64,000 bases of DNA from Psychrosphaera saromensis (GCF_002954545.1 NZ_MSCH01000003.1:2085991-2149990), one strand, 5' to 3'. Positions 8,745-19,754 are shown, counted from the first letter of the stretch. Numbers and translations: made by a program. Notes: generated by a model not told the origin, from the letters alone.

Positions 8745-11700
8745 ATGCGATTAAGCCTTAAAGTCCTTATAGTTCTAATAGTTACTAGTATTTTTACTGG
8801 TCAAACTTTTGCTAAGTCTGAGTCAAAATTACGAGGCCCTAAAGGCGTTGACTACGGAGAGATCGGGGTTCAGTACGGACCAACCTCCGAAAAAGACACT
8901 ATTTGGAAACTCGGCAATAAGTTCCGCTTTAAAAATGACGTTACCGTCAACCAAGTCATGATCGCTATTCTAAGAAAGAACCCAAGAGCATTTGAATTTG
9001 AAAACCTAAACGGTCTGTATGACGGTGTATTCATTGACATCCCGAGCCATAAAGAAGTAAAAGCAATCGATCCTAATTATGCCAAACGCAGAGTTGACGC
9101 TGACAGTGAACTTTGGGCGGCAAGAATGAACGGTACTTTTACCGCTGGCCAACAAGAAAGATTGTTGAGCCCGATAGAAGACGCTAAACAGCAAGATTTG
9201 AAACAAGCCAAAGAAGAACTATCTGAAAAAATTAAAGAAGCGAGTGTTGAGCAGGCTGTAAAATTTGATAATTTACAGCAAAAATTCTCAACATCAGTAA
9301 AAACAATAGAAAACGTATTAGAAGAAAGCCAAACAAATCAAGATAAGCTAACAGTGTTAGGCGATAAAATTGGATTGTTAGAGCAAGACTTAAGTGCGGA
9401 AATAGAACACAGACAATTATTAACGGATCAGTTAAATAAAATCATTAACATGACTCAAACTCAACTTGAAATGGCGCAAGCTAGAGAGTTTGAAGATAGT
9501 CAATCTTTTGGTAACCAGCTTTCTAACTTCTTCAAAACAACATTTGGCATGATAATGCTGTCGGTAATACCCGCACTATTAGTTCTATTTGGTGCCATGT
9601 ATTATTTACGTAAGAAAGACGAGCAAAAGAATGCAGAAAACGAATTTTTAGATCAACCATCGATTCTTAATCAAGACTTCTCTTCTTCATCTAACGCAGA
9701 TGATTATTCGTCAGAATCAATGGGTGACTTAAATGATGCTCTATCTGACTTAGACATGAGTGATTCGTTGGACGAGTCGATTGAATTAGATGATGAACTT
9801 GATTTACTAGATGACTCTTTTGATGATGACGACTTATTGACAGATGATAATTTGTTATCTGGCGATGACGACGAAGTATTGTTAGATGATGATTTAGATA
9901 GTGATGATTTACCAGAAAGTGACTTAGACACCTTGTTAAGTGAAGATCTTATCCCTGAGGCACCTGATGCCGATGATGAGGAAGGGTTCGATGCTGACAA
10001 TGTACTTGACGCTGGTGATATAGAAGAATTGTTAGAAGAAGATGATGCCGACGATGACATTGCTGGCATTGACATCGATGAAGACGACATTGACGAAGAT
10101 GAAATTCTAGATACAAGCGTAGATGATGTAGACGCGATAATGGATGAGCTTGGCATCAATACAAATGATGATGAAGCTGAAGACGACCTTGGTTTTGATG
10201 AAGACGAAGATGAATTCGATATAGACAATGTATTAGACGAAGAATTATCTGAAACAGACGATGAGTTTGATATAGATAATGTATTAGATGCTGAGACATC
10301 TGAAACGGACGATGAGTTAGATATCGACAATGTATTAGATGCAGAGACATCTGAAACAGAAGATGAGTTTGATATCGATAATGTATTAGATGCAGAGACA
10401 TCTGAAACAGAAGATGAGTTTGATATCGATAATGTATTAGACGAAGAATTATCTGAAACAGACGATGAGTTTGATATAGACAACTTATTAGATGAAGAGT
10501 CGGCCGAAGATGAAATTGATGTTGAAGACGGGCTAGAGATTGCGTCAACAGACGACGAATTTGATATCGACAATTTACTAGACGAAGAACTAACAGAAGA
10601 GTCAGATGAGCTTGAAGAAACAGAAGCCCTAGACGACGCTGAATTAACAGAAGAGACGGAAGAGCCTGAGCTTACAGAAGAATCTGAATTAGCCGAATCT
10701 CCAGAAGACCAAGAACTAACAGAAGAATCTGATGAGCCTGAAGAAACTGAAGAAACTGAAGAAACTGAAGAGAATGTTGACTCGGCAGCTGTTGACTTGA
10801 ATGAATCAGAACAAGAAAGCGATTTACCAGAACAAGATCTTGAAGCGAGTTTAGAGTTGGATTCATACCCTGAATTAGACTTAGATGAAGCACCAGAAAC
10901 TGAATCAGACACTGAAGTTGATGAAGAGTTACTCGACTCTGAATTAGATGCGTTGGAATTAGATGAGTTAGAGTCGGATGAATTAGAATCTGATATCGAT
11001 GAAGCTGACGACAGTGAAATCTCAATTGATGACCTAGGTGATGAATTAGATGCTGATGTAGACACTGATGCAACTGATGACCAAGACCCTGATGATCACG
11101 ACTCTGATGATCACGAGAGTGCGTTAGAAGATGTGTATCCAGATTTAGAGTTAGGAGGTTCGGAAAACGATCTAGATGACGAACTCGTTGTAAACGATGC
11201 TGATAACGTAGTTATTGATGATCTAGGTGATGATTTAAGTGTTGGTACAGATGAAACTAACAGTGCAGATGATTCAGGCGAAATGGATATTAACTCTTTA
11301 ATGACAGAGTCAGAAGAGTCGGCAGAAGAGCTACTAACGGACGAAGATTTAATAAGTAGTAGTTTTAATGAAACTGATATTAACGACTTATTAGAAGACG
11401 ACAGTACAATAGAAACTGACGGCGAATTAGAAGCTGAAGCAGAATTTAACTCTGACCTTGAAGCTGAAGCTGAGTCAGAATTTGAAGCTGAACCAGAGCT
11501 TGAAGCTGAACCAGAAGTTGAAGCTGAGCCAGAAGTTGAAGCTGAGCCAGAAGTTGAAGCTGAGCCAGAAGTTGAAGCTGAGCCAGAAGTTGAAGCTGAG
11601 GCAGAAGTTGAAGCAGTGCCAGGATTTGAAGCTGAACCAGAAGTTGAAGCTGAACCAGAGCTTGAAGCTGAGCCAGAAGTTGAAGCTGAGCCAGAGCTTG

Positions 11701-12344
11701 AAGCTGAGCCAGAGCTTGAAGCTGAACCAGAACTTGAAGCTGAGCCAGAAGTTGAAGCTGAGCCAGAAGTTGAAGCTGAACCAGAATTTGACACTGAAGC
11801 AGAATTTGATGGCGAAGCTGAGTTTAACGCAGATCCAGAAGATGAATTAGACCCAGATGCAGATCCTAGTGATGAAGAAATTGATATTGATGAATTAGAG
11901 AACTCTGATTTTGATCAATTACTATCAGAATTATCAGAAACGGAAGGCGATGAAGAGCCTGCTGATAATACGCCAGAACAAGGTGCTGAGACTGACATAA
12001 CGTTAGATCAAGCTGATGATGTTGATGCTAGTGCGCAAAAAGATTATGTTAAAGTCGATACTTTAATGAATCAATTAGATGACATAGACGAAGATGCTAT
12101 TTCAGACGACTTAGATGTTGATGTTGGTTTAGACGATTTTGACGAGCTTGATGAAAATCGTGGCTCTGTAGACGTTGACCAAGACTCTGGTGGTTACGGT
12201 TCTAACTTAGATATTATCAGAACATATATTGACATGGATGATGAAGAAAGCGCTCGAGCTGCTATTTCAGAAGTGTTAAATGGTGATAATGATCAGGCTA
12301 AAATGGAAGCAAAAGAATTATTAAAAGAGTTAGATCAAGAATAA
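8745..12344 (+). CDS. fimV: FimV-like polar-landmark / motility protein with a very long acidic repeat region
   Basis: 1199 residues. A signal peptide (about residues 1-23), then the periplasmic FimV N-terminal/LysM-like region (WKLGNKFRFKNDVTVNQVMIAILRKNPRAF), a coiled coil around residues 145-250, one membrane segment near 268-287, and a cytoplasmic acidic region of about 850 residues rich in Asp/Glu. The C-terminal FimV domain (LDIIRTYIDMDDEESARAAI) is intact and is the part that in Pseudomonas/Vibrio FimV/HubP binds partners. FimV/HubP proteins organise the cell pole (type IV pili, flagellum, chemoreceptors). Two in-frame tandem repeat blocks make up much of the acidic region: a 17-residue unit and a 6-residue unit. 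The asd-fimV-truA context is conserved in pseudomonads and relatives. Confidence 0.92.
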   Translation: MRLSLKVLIVLIVTSIFTGQTFAKSESKLRGPKGVDYGEIGVQYGPTSEKDTIWKLGNKFRFKNDVTVNQVMIAILRKNPRAFEFENLNGLYDGVFIDIPSHKEVKAIDPNYAKRRVDADSELWAARMNGTFTAGQQERLLSPIEDAKQQDLKQAKEELSEKIKEASVEQAVKFDNLQQKFSTSVKTIENVLEESQTNQDKLTVLGDKIGLLEQDLSAEIEHRQLLTDQLNKIINMTQTQLEMAQAREFEDSQSFGNQLSNFFKTTFGMIMLSVIPALLVLFGAMYYLRKKDEQKNAENEFLDQPSILNQDFSSSSNADDYSSESMGDLNDALSDLDMSDSLDESIELDDELDLLDDSFDDDDLLTDDNLLSGDDDEVLLDDDLDSDDLPESDLDTLLSEDLIPEAPDADDEEGFDADNVLDAGDIEELLEEDDADDDIAGIDIDEDDIDEDEILDTSVDDVDAIMDELGINTNDDEAEDDLGFDEDEDEFDIDNVLDEELSETDDEFDIDNVLDAETSETDDELDIDNVLDAETSETEDEFDIDNVLDAETSETEDEFDIDNVLDEELSETDDEFDIDNLLDEESAEDEIDVEDGLEIASTDDEFDIDNLLDEELTEESDELEETEALDDAELTEETEEPELTEESELAESPEDQELTEESDEPEETEETEETEENVDSAAVDLNESEQESDLPEQDLEASLELDSYPELDLDEAPETESDTEVDEELLDSELDALELDELESDELESDIDEADDSEISIDDLGDELDADVDTDATDDQDPDDHDSDDHESALEDVYPDLELGGSENDLDDELVVNDADNVVIDDLGDDLSVGTDETNSADDSGEMDINSLMTESEESAEELLTDEDLISSSFNETDINDLLEDDSTIETDGELEAEAEFNSDLEAEAESEFEAEPELEAEPEVEAEPEVEAEPEVEAEPEVEAEPEVEAEAEVEAVPGFEAEPEVEAEPELEAEPEVEAEPELEAEPELEAEPELEAEPEVEAEPEVEAEPEFDTEAEFDGEAEFNADPEDELDPDADPSDEEIDIDELENSDFDQLLSELSETEGDEEPADNTPEQGAETDITLDQADDVDASAQKDYVKVDTLMNQLDDIDEDAISDDLDVDVGLDDFDELDENRGSVDVDQDSGGYGSNLDIIRTYIDMDDEESARAAISEVLNGDNDQAKMEAKELLKELDQE
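10209..10463 (+). repeat. 51-bp in-frame tandem repeat in fimV (five copies, partial sixth)
   Basis: Five consecutive 51-base units encode the 17-residue motif DEFDIDNVLDAETSETE with small changes; a partial sixth runs to about 10499 and a diverged copy is near 10555. The frame is preserved throughout. Confidence 0.9.
11484..11789 (+). repeat. 18-bp in-frame tandem repeat in fimV (17 copies)
   Basis: Exactly 17 units of 18 bases encode EAEPEV/EAEPEL hexapeptides; two units are diverged (EAEAEV, EAVPGF). High nucleotide identity between units suggests recent slippage-driven length change. Confidence 0.92.
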
Positions 12345-12408
12345 AGCTTTGTTTAACACAGTTAGTTTTTTATAATCGACGATTATTTGAAAATAATAGA
12401 TTAGTTTT

Positions 12409-13194
12409 ATGCGAATAGCACTAGGTGTGGAGTACGACGGAGCCAAATTTTATGGTTGGCAACGTCAACGTGACGTTACTACAGTTCAAGAAGAGTTAGA
12501 AAAGGCGCTTTCGAAAATAGCCAATCATCCCGTGTCTGTATTTTGTGCAGGCCGCACTGACGCAGGGGTTCACGGAACCGGCCAGGTGGTCCATTTCGAT
12601 ACTGATTCAATCAGAGCAGATCGTGGATGGACTCTTGGCGTTAATACAATCTTACCAGACTCTGTCGCTGTTACCTGGGTGAAACATGTACCAGACGACT
12701 TTCATGCTCGTTTTTCAGCTACAGCTAGACGATACCGTTTTATAATCACCAACTCTAAATTAAGACCCGCGATACTTAACACAGGTTTAAGTCATTATTA
12801 CTGTGATTTAGATGTCGAGAAAATGCATCAAGCTGCACAATGTTTAATTGGTCAAAATGATTTTAGTTCTTTTAGAGCGGCTCATTGCCAAGCTAATACA
12901 CCAAATAGGTTTATGCACTTTATAAATGTTCATCGTTTCAACCACTTTATTGTCATAGATATCCAAGCCAATGCATTTTTACATCACATGGTCCGTAATA
13001 TTGCAGGCAGCCTTATTGCTATCGGTCGTGGTGATAAACCAATAGAGTGGATGGCAGAGTTGTTAGCTCAAAGAGACAGAACATTAGCGGCTGAAACGGC
13101 TAAACCAAATGGACTTTATTTAGTTAAGGTCGATTATCCAGACAAATTTGAGTTGCCGACTCATCATCTTGGTCCTTTGTTTATCCCTGATTAA
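12409..13194 (+). CDS. truA: tRNA pseudouridine(38-40) synthase
   Basis: Isomerises uridines 38-40 in the anticodon arm of many tRNAs. 261 residues, close to the usual length. The start block [16 protein letters not shown], the catalytic Asp (D51) in [22 protein letters not shown], and [17 protein letters not shown] near the C-terminus are all present. It begins 64 bases after fimV with no terminator between them, so co-transcription is likely. The 133 bases after it, before accD, hold no gene. Confidence 0.95.
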   Translation: MRIALGVEYDGAKFYGWQRQRDVTTVQEELEKALSKIANHPVSVFCAGRTDAGVHGTGQVVHFDTDSIRADRGWTLGVNTILPDSVAVTWVKHVPDDFHARFSATARRYRFIITNSKLRPAILNTGLSHYYCDLDVEKMHQAAQCLIGQNDFSSFRAAHCQANTPNRFMHFINVHRFNHFIVIDIQANAFLHHMVRNIAGSLIAIGRGDKPIEWMAELLAQRDRTLAAETAKPNGLYLVKVDYPDKFELPTHHLGPLFIPD

Positions 13195-13327
13195 CTAGCT
13201 TTGCCACTAATAAGACCAGTTTATTGATTTTTTTATTGTTACATTGTGGTTTAATAGCGTTAATTCTCATGCTTAGTACACATTTTATGTCTAAGTTGTT
13301 TTGATTTTTTTTTAGGGTAGTAACGAC

Positions 13328-14200
13328 ATGAGTTGGATAGAAAAAATTCTTCCAAAAACAAATACATCAACTAAACGCAACATTCCTGAAGGCGTTTGGA
13401 CAAAATGTACTAGCTGCACATCGATTTTATATAAAAATGATTTAGAAAAAGAGCAAGGCGTGTGTCCTAAGTGTGACCACCATATGCGTCTTTCTGGACG
13501 TAAACGTCTTAATTTATTTTTAGATACTGGCGAAAAAATAGAAATTGCGGCGGAATTAGAGCCACAAGACGTATTAAAGTTTAAAGATACTAAACGCTAT
13601 AAAGACCGCATTGTTGCTGCACAAAAACAAACCAATGAAAAAGATGCAATGATAGTAATGAAAGGACGTGTTAAAGGCATTCCTTGTGTTGCTGCTGCAT
13701 TTGAATTTTCCTTCATGGGTGGTTCAATGGCAACGGTCGTTGGCGAAAAGTTTGTGCAAGCAGTTAACGTTTGTATCAAAGAAAACATACCGTTTATTTG
13801 TTTTTCTGCCTCTGGCGGCGCTCGTATGCAAGAAGCGTTGTTTTCATTAATGCAAATGGCAAAAACCAGTGCGGCATTAGCTAAATTAAGCGAAAAAGGT
13901 ATTCCGTTTATTTCGGTACTAACCGACCCAACAATGGGCGGTGTTTCAGCCAGTTTAGCTATGTTAGGCGATATCAATATTGGTGAGCCAAAAGCCTTAA
14001 TCGGTTTTGCTGGTCCTCGTGTAATTGAGCAAACGGTACGTGAAAAATTACCTGAAGGTTTTCAACGTAGTGAGTTCTTAATTGAACATGGTGCGATTGA
14101 TATGATCGTCGACCGTCGAGAAATGCGAAATACAGTTGCGCGTTTATTTGCAAAAATGTGTAAACTACCATCATTGGAAAAAGAACACAGAACTGCATAA
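13328..14200 (+). CDS. accD: Acetyl-CoA carboxylase carboxyltransferase subunit beta
   Basis: Beta subunit of the carboxyltransferase that moves CO2 from biotin carboxyl carrier protein to acetyl-CoA, forming malonyl-CoA. 290 residues. The N-terminal four-Cys zinc finger is complete at C27, C30, C46 and C49. The crotonase-fold core includes [23 protein letters not shown] and [10 protein letters not shown]. The start has AGGGTAG upstream. folC follows after two bases, so the two are translated from one transcript. Confidence 0.96.
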   Translation: MSWIEKILPKTNTSTKRNIPEGVWTKCTSCTSILYKNDLEKEQGVCPKCDHHMRLSGRKRLNLFLDTGEKIEIAAELEPQDVLKFKDTKRYKDRIVAAQKQTNEKDAMIVMKGRVKGIPCVAAAFEFSFMGGSMATVVGEKFVQAVNVCIKENIPFICFSASGGARMQEALFSLMQMAKTSAALAKLSEKGIPFISVLTDPTMGGVSASLAMLGDINIGEPKALIGFAGPRVIEQTVREKLPEGFQRSEFLIEHGAIDMIVDRREMRNTVARLFAKMCKLPSLEKEHRTA

Positions 14201-14202
14201 TA

Positions 14203-15495
14203 ATGTCAGAACAAAGTATTTTTAAAAGCCAATCTCTTTCAGATTGGCTTTTTTATTTGGAATCCCAACACAATAAAGAAATAGATCTTGGCTTAGAGCG
14301 AGTTTTAACTGTAGCTGAAAATGCTAGTGTGCAAGACTTACATGCAGGCAAGGTCGTATTAGTTGCCGGTACTAATGGTAAAGGCACAACTATCCGCTTT
14401 ATGGAACAGTACCTGTTAGGCTTAGGCAAAACGGTAGGTGTTTACAGCTCTCCTCATATGTTCGAGTACAACGAACGTGTTCGTATTAATGGCGAATCAG
14501 CCTCAGATCAAGATTTAATCGACGCCTTCTCTTTTATCGAGCAGCACCGTCAAGGGACAGGCTTAAGTTACTTTGAATTTGGTACATTAGCGGGTTTTAA
14601 ATTACTACAAAGTAAACAACTCGATTATGTACTCGTTGAAGTTGGACTTGGCGGCCGTTTAGACGCAACAAATATTTTAGAGCACGATGTCTCTGTGGTG
14701 ACCTCCATTGGGTTGGATCATATCGATTGGCTTGGTGATACCATTGAAAAAATAGGGTTTGAAAAAGCAGGGATATTTAAAAAAGGTAAACCAGCGATTG
14801 TCGGTGAACCTAACAATATAGCCTCGATTGTTCAGCAAGCTAAAAATCATCAAGTTTCTGAGTTTGTGCAATTTGGACAAGATTACTCATTTGAGCAAAG
14901 CACGTCACTGACACAAGACACATGGAACTTTGTTTACGGCGATATATGTTTCAATCAATTACCTAATGTTTTGATCCCAAAACAAAATATTTGTACTTCG
15001 CTAGTTACCTTAATAAAATTAGGTGTTACTTTAGAACAAGATAATATTGAACAAACGTTATCTCAACTGTCTTTACCTGGTCGAATGCAAATAGTGTCCA
15101 CAGAACCATTACAAATGGTTGATGTTGCACACAACCCACATGCTGTGGAGTATTTGAGTTCTATGCTGTTGGCAGATACTCAATTAAAGTCTGTATCAAA
15201 AGTGACGGCAGTTATCGCCATGATGAAAGATAAAGACATTAAACAAACATTGGCGTTAATGATTGATGTTGTTGATGAGTGGGTTATAGGCGATTTAGTC
15301 GGTAATCCAAGAGCAGCAAAAAAAGAAGACATTGCCGAAATTTTGCAGAGTTTGGGACAAAATAATGTCACCATGTTACCTAGCGTGAAACTTGCTTGGC
15401 TGTATGCCAATGAAAATCAAAACAAAGATAGTCTTTTACTTGGCTTCGGATCGTTCTACACTGTCGCCGAGATTCTAAATAAGGCAGAGGATTAA
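14203..15495 (+). CDS. folC: Bifunctional dihydrofolate / folylpolyglutamate synthase
   Basis: Joins dihydropteroate with glutamate and extends the polyglutamate tail of folates. 430 residues with the Mur-ligase-like layout: the ATP-binding loop GTNGKGTTIRFMEQYL near residue 56, SSPHMFEYNERVRING, the VEVGLGGRLDATN block, GLDHIDWLG, and the C-terminal DVAHNPHAVEYL. The stop of accD and this ATG are two bases apart. It is followed one base later by the SPOR protein gene, as in the E. coli accD-folC-dedD-cvpA-purF operon. Confidence 0.94.
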   Translation: MSEQSIFKSQSLSDWLFYLESQHNKEIDLGLERVLTVAENASVQDLHAGKVVLVAGTNGKGTTIRFMEQYLLGLGKTVGVYSSPHMFEYNERVRINGESASDQDLIDAFSFIEQHRQGTGLSYFEFGTLAGFKLLQSKQLDYVLVEVGLGGRLDATNILEHDVSVVTSIGLDHIDWLGDTIEKIGFEKAGIFKKGKPAIVGEPNNIASIVQQAKNHQVSEFVQFGQDYSFEQSTSLTQDTWNFVYGDICFNQLPNVLIPKQNICTSLVTLIKLGVTLEQDNIEQTLSQLSLPGRMQIVSTEPLQMVDVAHNPHAVEYLSSMLLADTQLKSVSKVTAVIAMMKDKDIKQTLALMIDVVDEWVIGDLVGNPRAAKKEDIAEILQSLGQNNVTMLPSVKLAWLYANENQNKDSLLLGFGSFYTVAEILNKAED

Positions 15496-15496
15496 T

Positions 15497-16144
15497 ATGA
15501 CGAATTTAATTAAACAACGTGTTGTTGGTTTGTTACTGGTGTTAATAGCCGGTATTGTTTTTTTACCCGATTTACTAGATGGGGAAAAAGAGCAAACTAA
15601 AGAAGAGTTTAAAAAAATTCCAATTCGTCCTCAAGTTGATGAATCTCCAATCGTTAGTGACTTCCCAACGGATGAAGTATTAAACGCTATTAAAAAAGCA
15701 CCTCAAGTCATTGAAGTAAAAGCAGATGACGATGAAACCGCACAAACCGTTGCTGAATCTAAGCCCGCAAAATCTGAACCAGTAAAAGTCAAACCAGCAA
15801 AATCTAAAGCGAGTGCGTCAAATACTAAAACCGTATTAACCAAGATTGCGCCAGAAAAACCTATTGTTGAAGTTAAGCCTGTACAAGCGGACTTTAAAAA
15901 AGCAGCCTGGGTATTACAATTAGGCAGCTTTAAGCATAAAGGAAATGTCGACGCGCTAGAAAAACGTTTAAAGAAAGCGGGCTTTAAAGTGTTTATCAGA
16001 CCGATAGAAACTAAGTCAGGCATATTATCTAAGGTTTTTGTTGGACCAGAGCTAGACCGTAAAAACCTAGAAAAGGCACAAGTGACGTTAAAAGAGTTAA
16101 CTGGCTTAAATGGTAAAATTACCAAATTTGTTCCTATAAATTAG
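15497..16144 (+). CDS. dedD: DedD-like SPOR-domain cell division protein
   Basis: 215 residues: one N-terminal membrane anchor (about residues 8-26, VVGLLLVLIAGIVFLPDLL), a Lys/Pro/Ala-rich linker (residues 35-135), and a C-terminal SPOR domain (AAWVLQLGSFKHKGNVDAL to the end) that binds denuded septal peptidoglycan. Size, topology and operon position between folC and cvpA match E. coli DedD, which acts at the division septum. The FLPDLLDGEK sequence after the anchor is a DedD hallmark. Confidence 0.88.
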   Translation: MTNLIKQRVVGLLLVLIAGIVFLPDLLDGEKEQTKEEFKKIPIRPQVDESPIVSDFPTDEVLNAIKKAPQVIEVKADDDETAQTVAESKPAKSEPVKVKPAKSKASASNTKTVLTKIAPEKPIVEVKPVQADFKKAAWVLQLGSFKHKGNVDALEKRLKKAGFKVFIRPIETKSGILSKVFVGPELDRKNLEKAQVTLKELTGLNGKITKFVPIN

Positions 16145-16217
16145 TAGTCTCTTGTTACTTAGTCTGTTAGAATTTGCGCCGAATTTTAGCCACCATTTTA
16201 TAAGTTTATAAGTCAAT

Positions 16218-16709
16218 ATGGTTTGGATTGATTACGCTATTTTAGCAATCATAGTAATATCTGCGCTGGTGAGTTTAACCCGTGGATTCATAAAAGAGGC
16301 CGTGTCTCTTGCTATATGGATCACTGGTTTTTTTATTGCCAGCCGATTTTACGCCGACCTCGCAATTTACCTCACTGGTATAGAAAAAGACTTATTAAGA
16401 AATGGCGCGGCAATCACTATCTTATTTGTTGTCACCTTAATCTTAGGGGCATTCATCAACCACCTCCTTTCCGAAATAGTCCATTACACTGGTTTATCTG
16501 GTACTGACAAAATGTTAGGCATGGTCTTTGGTGCATTACGTGGTGTGCTCATTGTTGCAGCAGTATTATTATTTTTAGACACTATGACGCCGTCGAGTGG
16601 CGCGTCCTGGTGGAAAGCATCTATTCTCATTCCAGAATTTAGATTCATAGTTGAATGGTTTTTTGAATTATTAAAAGAAAACTCTAGTTTACTTTCTACA
16701 CAAAATTGA
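16218..16709 (+). CDS. cvpA: CvpA family inner-membrane protein
   Basis: 163 residues with four predicted membrane segments (near 4-24, 27-46, 63-84, 101-122). It begins [20 protein letters not shown] with TRGFIKEA after it, the CvpA signature. CvpA is needed for colicin V export in E. coli and has been linked to envelope stress tolerance. It lies 14 bases before purF, its usual partner. No convincing PurR box was seen in the 73-base gap upstream. Confidence 0.92.
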   Translation: MVWIDYAILAIIVISALVSLTRGFIKEAVSLAIWITGFFIASRFYADLAIYLTGIEKDLLRNGAAITILFVVTLILGAFINHLLSEIVHYTGLSGTDKMLGMVFGALRGVLIVAAVLLFLDTMTPSSGASWWKASILIPEFRFIVEWFFELLKENSSLLSTQN

Positions 16710-16722
16710 TGGAGAGCTGATC

Positions 16723-18234
16723 ATGTGTGGTATCGTCGGTATCGTTGGTAAATCGCCTGTTAATCAAATTATTTATGATGGGTTAACTGTTTTACAACAT
16801 CGTGGTCAGGATGCCGCGGGAATAGTCACTATAGATGACGGAAAGTTCAGATTACGTAAAGCCAATGGTTTTGTACGTGATGTGTTCCAAGAACGTCATA
16901 TGCAGCGTCTAGAAGGGAATATGGGAATAGGGCATGTTCGTTACCCTACAGCTGGTAGCTCTAGCTCCGCTGAAGCCCAACCATTCTATGTGAACTCACC
17001 TTATGGTATTGCCTTGGCTCACAATGGCAACCTAACCAATGCAAACGAATTAAGAGAAAGTCTTTTTAAAGTTGCACGTCGCCATATCAATACCACCTCA
17101 GATTCAGAACTATTACTAAACGTACTTGCACACGAGTTGTGTGAATCAAAACTAATGGAGTTAACGACTTCTGACGTATTTGAGGCGGTTACTCGAGTTC
17201 ATAAACAAATCCGTGGTGCGTACGCTGTTGTTTCCGTGATCATAGGTCATGGTTTATTAGCGTTTAGAGATCCAAACGGTATACGTCCTTTAGTACTTGG
17301 TCAGCGCGAAACTGAACAAGGCGTTGAATACATGGTTGCGTCAGAAAGTGTTGCGCTAGATATCGACGGCTTTAAATTAGTCAGAGATGTAGCACCAGGT
17401 GAAGCGATTTATATTACAGAAGCTGGTGAGTTACATACTCAACAATGTTTCGAAGGTGCTAAATGCGTACCTTGTATTTTTGAATACGTTTACTTTGCAC
17501 GCCCTGATTCAACATTAAACGACATTTCTGTTTATGGCTCACGCGTAAGAATGGGCGAACAACTAGGTCTTAAAATTAAGCGCGAATGGGCTGATTTAGA
17601 TATTGATGTTGTTATACCTGTACCAGAAACAAGTTGTGATATCGCACTTGAAATCGCCAATGAGTTAGAACTTCCATATCGTCAAGGTTTTGTAAAAAAT
17701 CGATATGTAGGTCGTACTTTCATTATGCCAGGTCAAGCACAGCGTAAAAAATCAGTACGTCGTAAACTAAATGCAATTGAAGTTGAATTCAAAGGCAAGA
17801 ATGTATTGTTAGTTGATGACTCTGTTGTACGTGGAACGACGTCTGAGCAGATAATTCAAATGGCCAGAGATGCAGGTGCTAACAAAGTATACTTCGCCTC
17901 AGCTGCGCCTGAGATTCGTTTTCCAAATGTATATGGCATAGACATGCCTTCGGTTAATGAGCTTATTGCTCATGGACGTGAAGTGAATGAAATTGCTGAA
18001 ATGATTGGTGCTGACGAATTGATCTTCCAGTCGTTAGATGACTTAATTGTTGCGGTTAAAGGCGACAACAAAGCATTAACGCAATTTGAAACTTCAGTAT
18101 TCGATGGTAACTATATAACTAACGATATAGACCAAGAATACCTAGAGTCTCTAGAATCTACACGTAAAGACAATGCAAACAAATCTAAGTCATTACCATT
18201 AGAAACTGGCTTGGAATTACATAACGACGAATAA
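16723..18234 (+). CDS. purF: Amidophosphoribosyltransferase
   Basis: First committed step of purine synthesis: PRPP plus glutamine gives phosphoribosylamine. 503 residues, the E. coli length. The N-terminal nucleophile Cys2 is in MCGIVGIVG; the glutaminase part includes [10 protein letters not shown] and [11 protein letters not shown]; the PRPP-binding motif [17 protein letters not shown] is near residue 365. The start has GGAGAG at good spacing. Last gene of the accD-to-purF unit, followed by a terminator. Confidence 0.97.
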   Translation: MCGIVGIVGKSPVNQIIYDGLTVLQHRGQDAAGIVTIDDGKFRLRKANGFVRDVFQERHMQRLEGNMGIGHVRYPTAGSSSSAEAQPFYVNSPYGIALAHNGNLTNANELRESLFKVARRHINTTSDSELLLNVLAHELCESKLMELTTSDVFEAVTRVHKQIRGAYAVVSVIIGHGLLAFRDPNGIRPLVLGQRETEQGVEYMVASESVALDIDGFKLVRDVAPGEAIYITEAGELHTQQCFEGAKCVPCIFEYVYFARPDSTLNDISVYGSRVRMGEQLGLKIKREWADLDIDVVIPVPETSCDIALEIANELELPYRQGFVKNRYVGRTFIMPGQAQRKKSVRRKLNAIEVEFKGKNVLLVDDSVVRGTTSEQIIQMARDAGANKVYFASAAPEIRFPNVYGIDMPSVNELIAHGREVNEIAEMIGADELIFQSLDDLIVAVKGDNKALTQFETSVFDGNYITNDIDQEYLESLESTRKDNANKSKSLPLETGLELHNDE

Positions 18235-18282
18235 TGTCGTATTACATGTAATTGTTATCTCGCGTTAAATGAAAAATAAAGA

Positions 18283-18307
18283 AAAGGCTGTTTTAACAGC
18301 CTTTTTT
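18283..18307 (+). terminator. Intrinsic terminator after purF
   Basis: Stem AAAGGCTGTT / AACAGCCTTT followed by T6, about 50 bases after the purF stop. Confidence 0.85.
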
Positions 18308-18376
18308 GTTTTTTAAAATTGAAAAAATAGTAATTCTCCAGCCGTTACGAACCATTAATTACTAAAAAATGGCAAT

Positions 18377-18405
18377 AAAAAAGCCAGTTATAAAAACTGG
18401 CTTGT
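18377..18405 (-). terminator. Intrinsic terminator after folD
   Basis: Read on the minus strand: stem AAGCCAGTT / AACTGGCTT, AT loop, then a T-rich run. It lies about 35 bases past the folD stop, back-to-back with the purF terminator. Confidence 0.8.
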
Positions 18406-18437
18406 TATTAATATAATTATTATCGCTTTAGTGAAGA

Positions 18438-19292
18438 CTAGCTATGAAACTTCTCACAAGCTTCTAACGTATTCTCGACTAAAGAGGCGACTGTCATAGG
18501 GCCAACACCACCTGGCACCGGTGTTATCCAACGAGCTCTTTCTTTTGCAACATCAAATTGTACGTCACCAACTAACTTACCATTGCTTAAGCGATTAATA
18601 CCTACATCGATCACAATTGAATCTTCTTTTATCCAATGACCCGGAATAAATTCAGGCTTACCAACGGCAACCACTAAGATATCAGCACGTTTAACTTGTT
18701 GTTCAAGGTCGTTAGTAAACTTATGACAAACCGTAGTAGTACAGCCAGCCAGTAATAACTCTAATGACATAGGACGGCCAACAATATTGGATGCACCAAC
18801 AACAACCGCATTCATACCCTTAAGGTTTAATTGGGTGTTATCTAATAAGGTCATAATACCTTTTGGTGTACATGGGCGCAGAGCAGGCATTCTTTGAGCT
18901 AGTCGGCCAATGTTGTAAGGGTGGAAACCATCAACATCTTTATGCGGATGGATCTGTTCTAATATTTTTTCAGCGTTTAAGCCATGAGGTAATGGTAATT
19001 GAACCAAAATCCCATCGATTTCTTTATCGTTATTTAACTCATCAACTAAATCAAGGAGCTCTTGTTCAGTAGTCGTATCTGCCAAGTCATAAGAGCGAGA
19101 AAGGAAACCCACTTCATCACAGGCTTTTTTCTTATTCCCCACATAAACTTGTGAGGCAGGATCGTGTCCTACTAATATAACGGCAAGACCAGGTGGACGT
19201 CTTCCTGCTTGAACGCGTGCGCTAACGCCAGTTCTTACTTTATCTCTCACTGTTTGTGCGATGGCTTTGCCATCAATTAATTTTGCCGTCAT
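18438..19292 (-). CDS. folD: Methylenetetrahydrofolate dehydrogenase / methenyltetrahydrofolate cyclohydrolase
   Basis: Interconverts 5,10-methylene-, 5,10-methenyl- and 10-formyl-tetrahydrofolate with NADP. 284 residues. Signatures: [20 protein letters not shown] with the catalytic Lys, [31 protein letters not shown], the dinucleotide-binding block [18 protein letters not shown], and [15 protein letters not shown] near the C-terminus. It is monocistronic, convergent with purF and divergent from the tRNA operon. Confidence 0.96.
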   Translation of the reverse strand: MTAKLIDGKAIAQTVRDKVRTGVSARVQAGRRPPGLAVILVGHDPASQVYVGNKKKACDEVGFLSRSYDLADTTTEQELLDLVDELNNDKEIDGILVQLPLPHGLNAEKILEQIHPHKDVDGFHPYNIGRLAQRMPALRPCTPKGIMTLLDNTQLNLKGMNAVVVGASNIVGRPMSLELLLAGCTTTVCHKFTNDLEQQVKRADILVVAVGKPEFIPGHWIKEDSIVIDVGINRLSNGKLVGDVQFDVAKERARWITPVPGGVGPMTVASLVENTLEACEKFHS

Positions 19293-19498
19293 AAATAACT
19301 CATAAATAGATAACTGGGAGTAGGGTAATTGTAACTTCTTTCATAAAAGTTAGCATGGCCTTTTTATAACTAAACAAATAAAAGCTAAGGAGAAATTTAA
19401 TTTTAAATGGATTTTGTTTAACAAAAACACAAAGTTTGAATGTTTTATATTCTTTTGCTGTAAAAAGCAGCAGTCGGTAAAAATCTTTTAAAAAAGGT

Positions 19499-19527
19499 TT
19501 GACTGCAAATGGGGATGTCCGTATTAT
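19499..19527 (+). promoter_or_regulatory. Sigma-70 promoter of the tRNA operon
   Basis: -35 TTGACT (19499-19504), a 17-base spacer, -10 TATTAT (19522-19527), followed by a GC-rich discriminator (GCCGCCC). This is the typical form of a stringently controlled stable-RNA promoter. It lies 41 bases before the first tRNA. Confidence 0.8.
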
Positions 19528-19568
19528 GCCGCCCTGTCGAGAGGTAGTAAGTTCTCAAAAATTAAAGT

Positions 19569-19645
19569 CGGTGTTTAGCGCAGCTTGGTAGCGCACTTCG
19601 TTTGGGTCGAAGGGGTCGAAGGTTCGAATCCTTCAACACCGACCA
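19569..19645 (+). tRNA. tRNA-Pro(TGG), first copy
   Basis: 77 nt with CCA encoded. Acceptor CGGTGTT / AACACCG, anticodon loop TTTGGGT closed by CTTCG/CGAAG, T loop TTCGAAT. Identical to the copy at 19965-20041. Confidence 0.95.
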
Positions 19646-19677
19646 TTTTTGAATTTTGAGTTTACCCCGTAGGTTAT

Positions 19678-19754
<77 letters not shown>

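Noticed and set aside
9704-11794. Long Ser/Leu-rich open frames on the minus strand opposite fimV (up to 453 codons)
   Set aside because: They are reverse translations of the Asp/Glu repeat codons, have near-monotonous composition, and no ribosome site; they are shadows of fimV.
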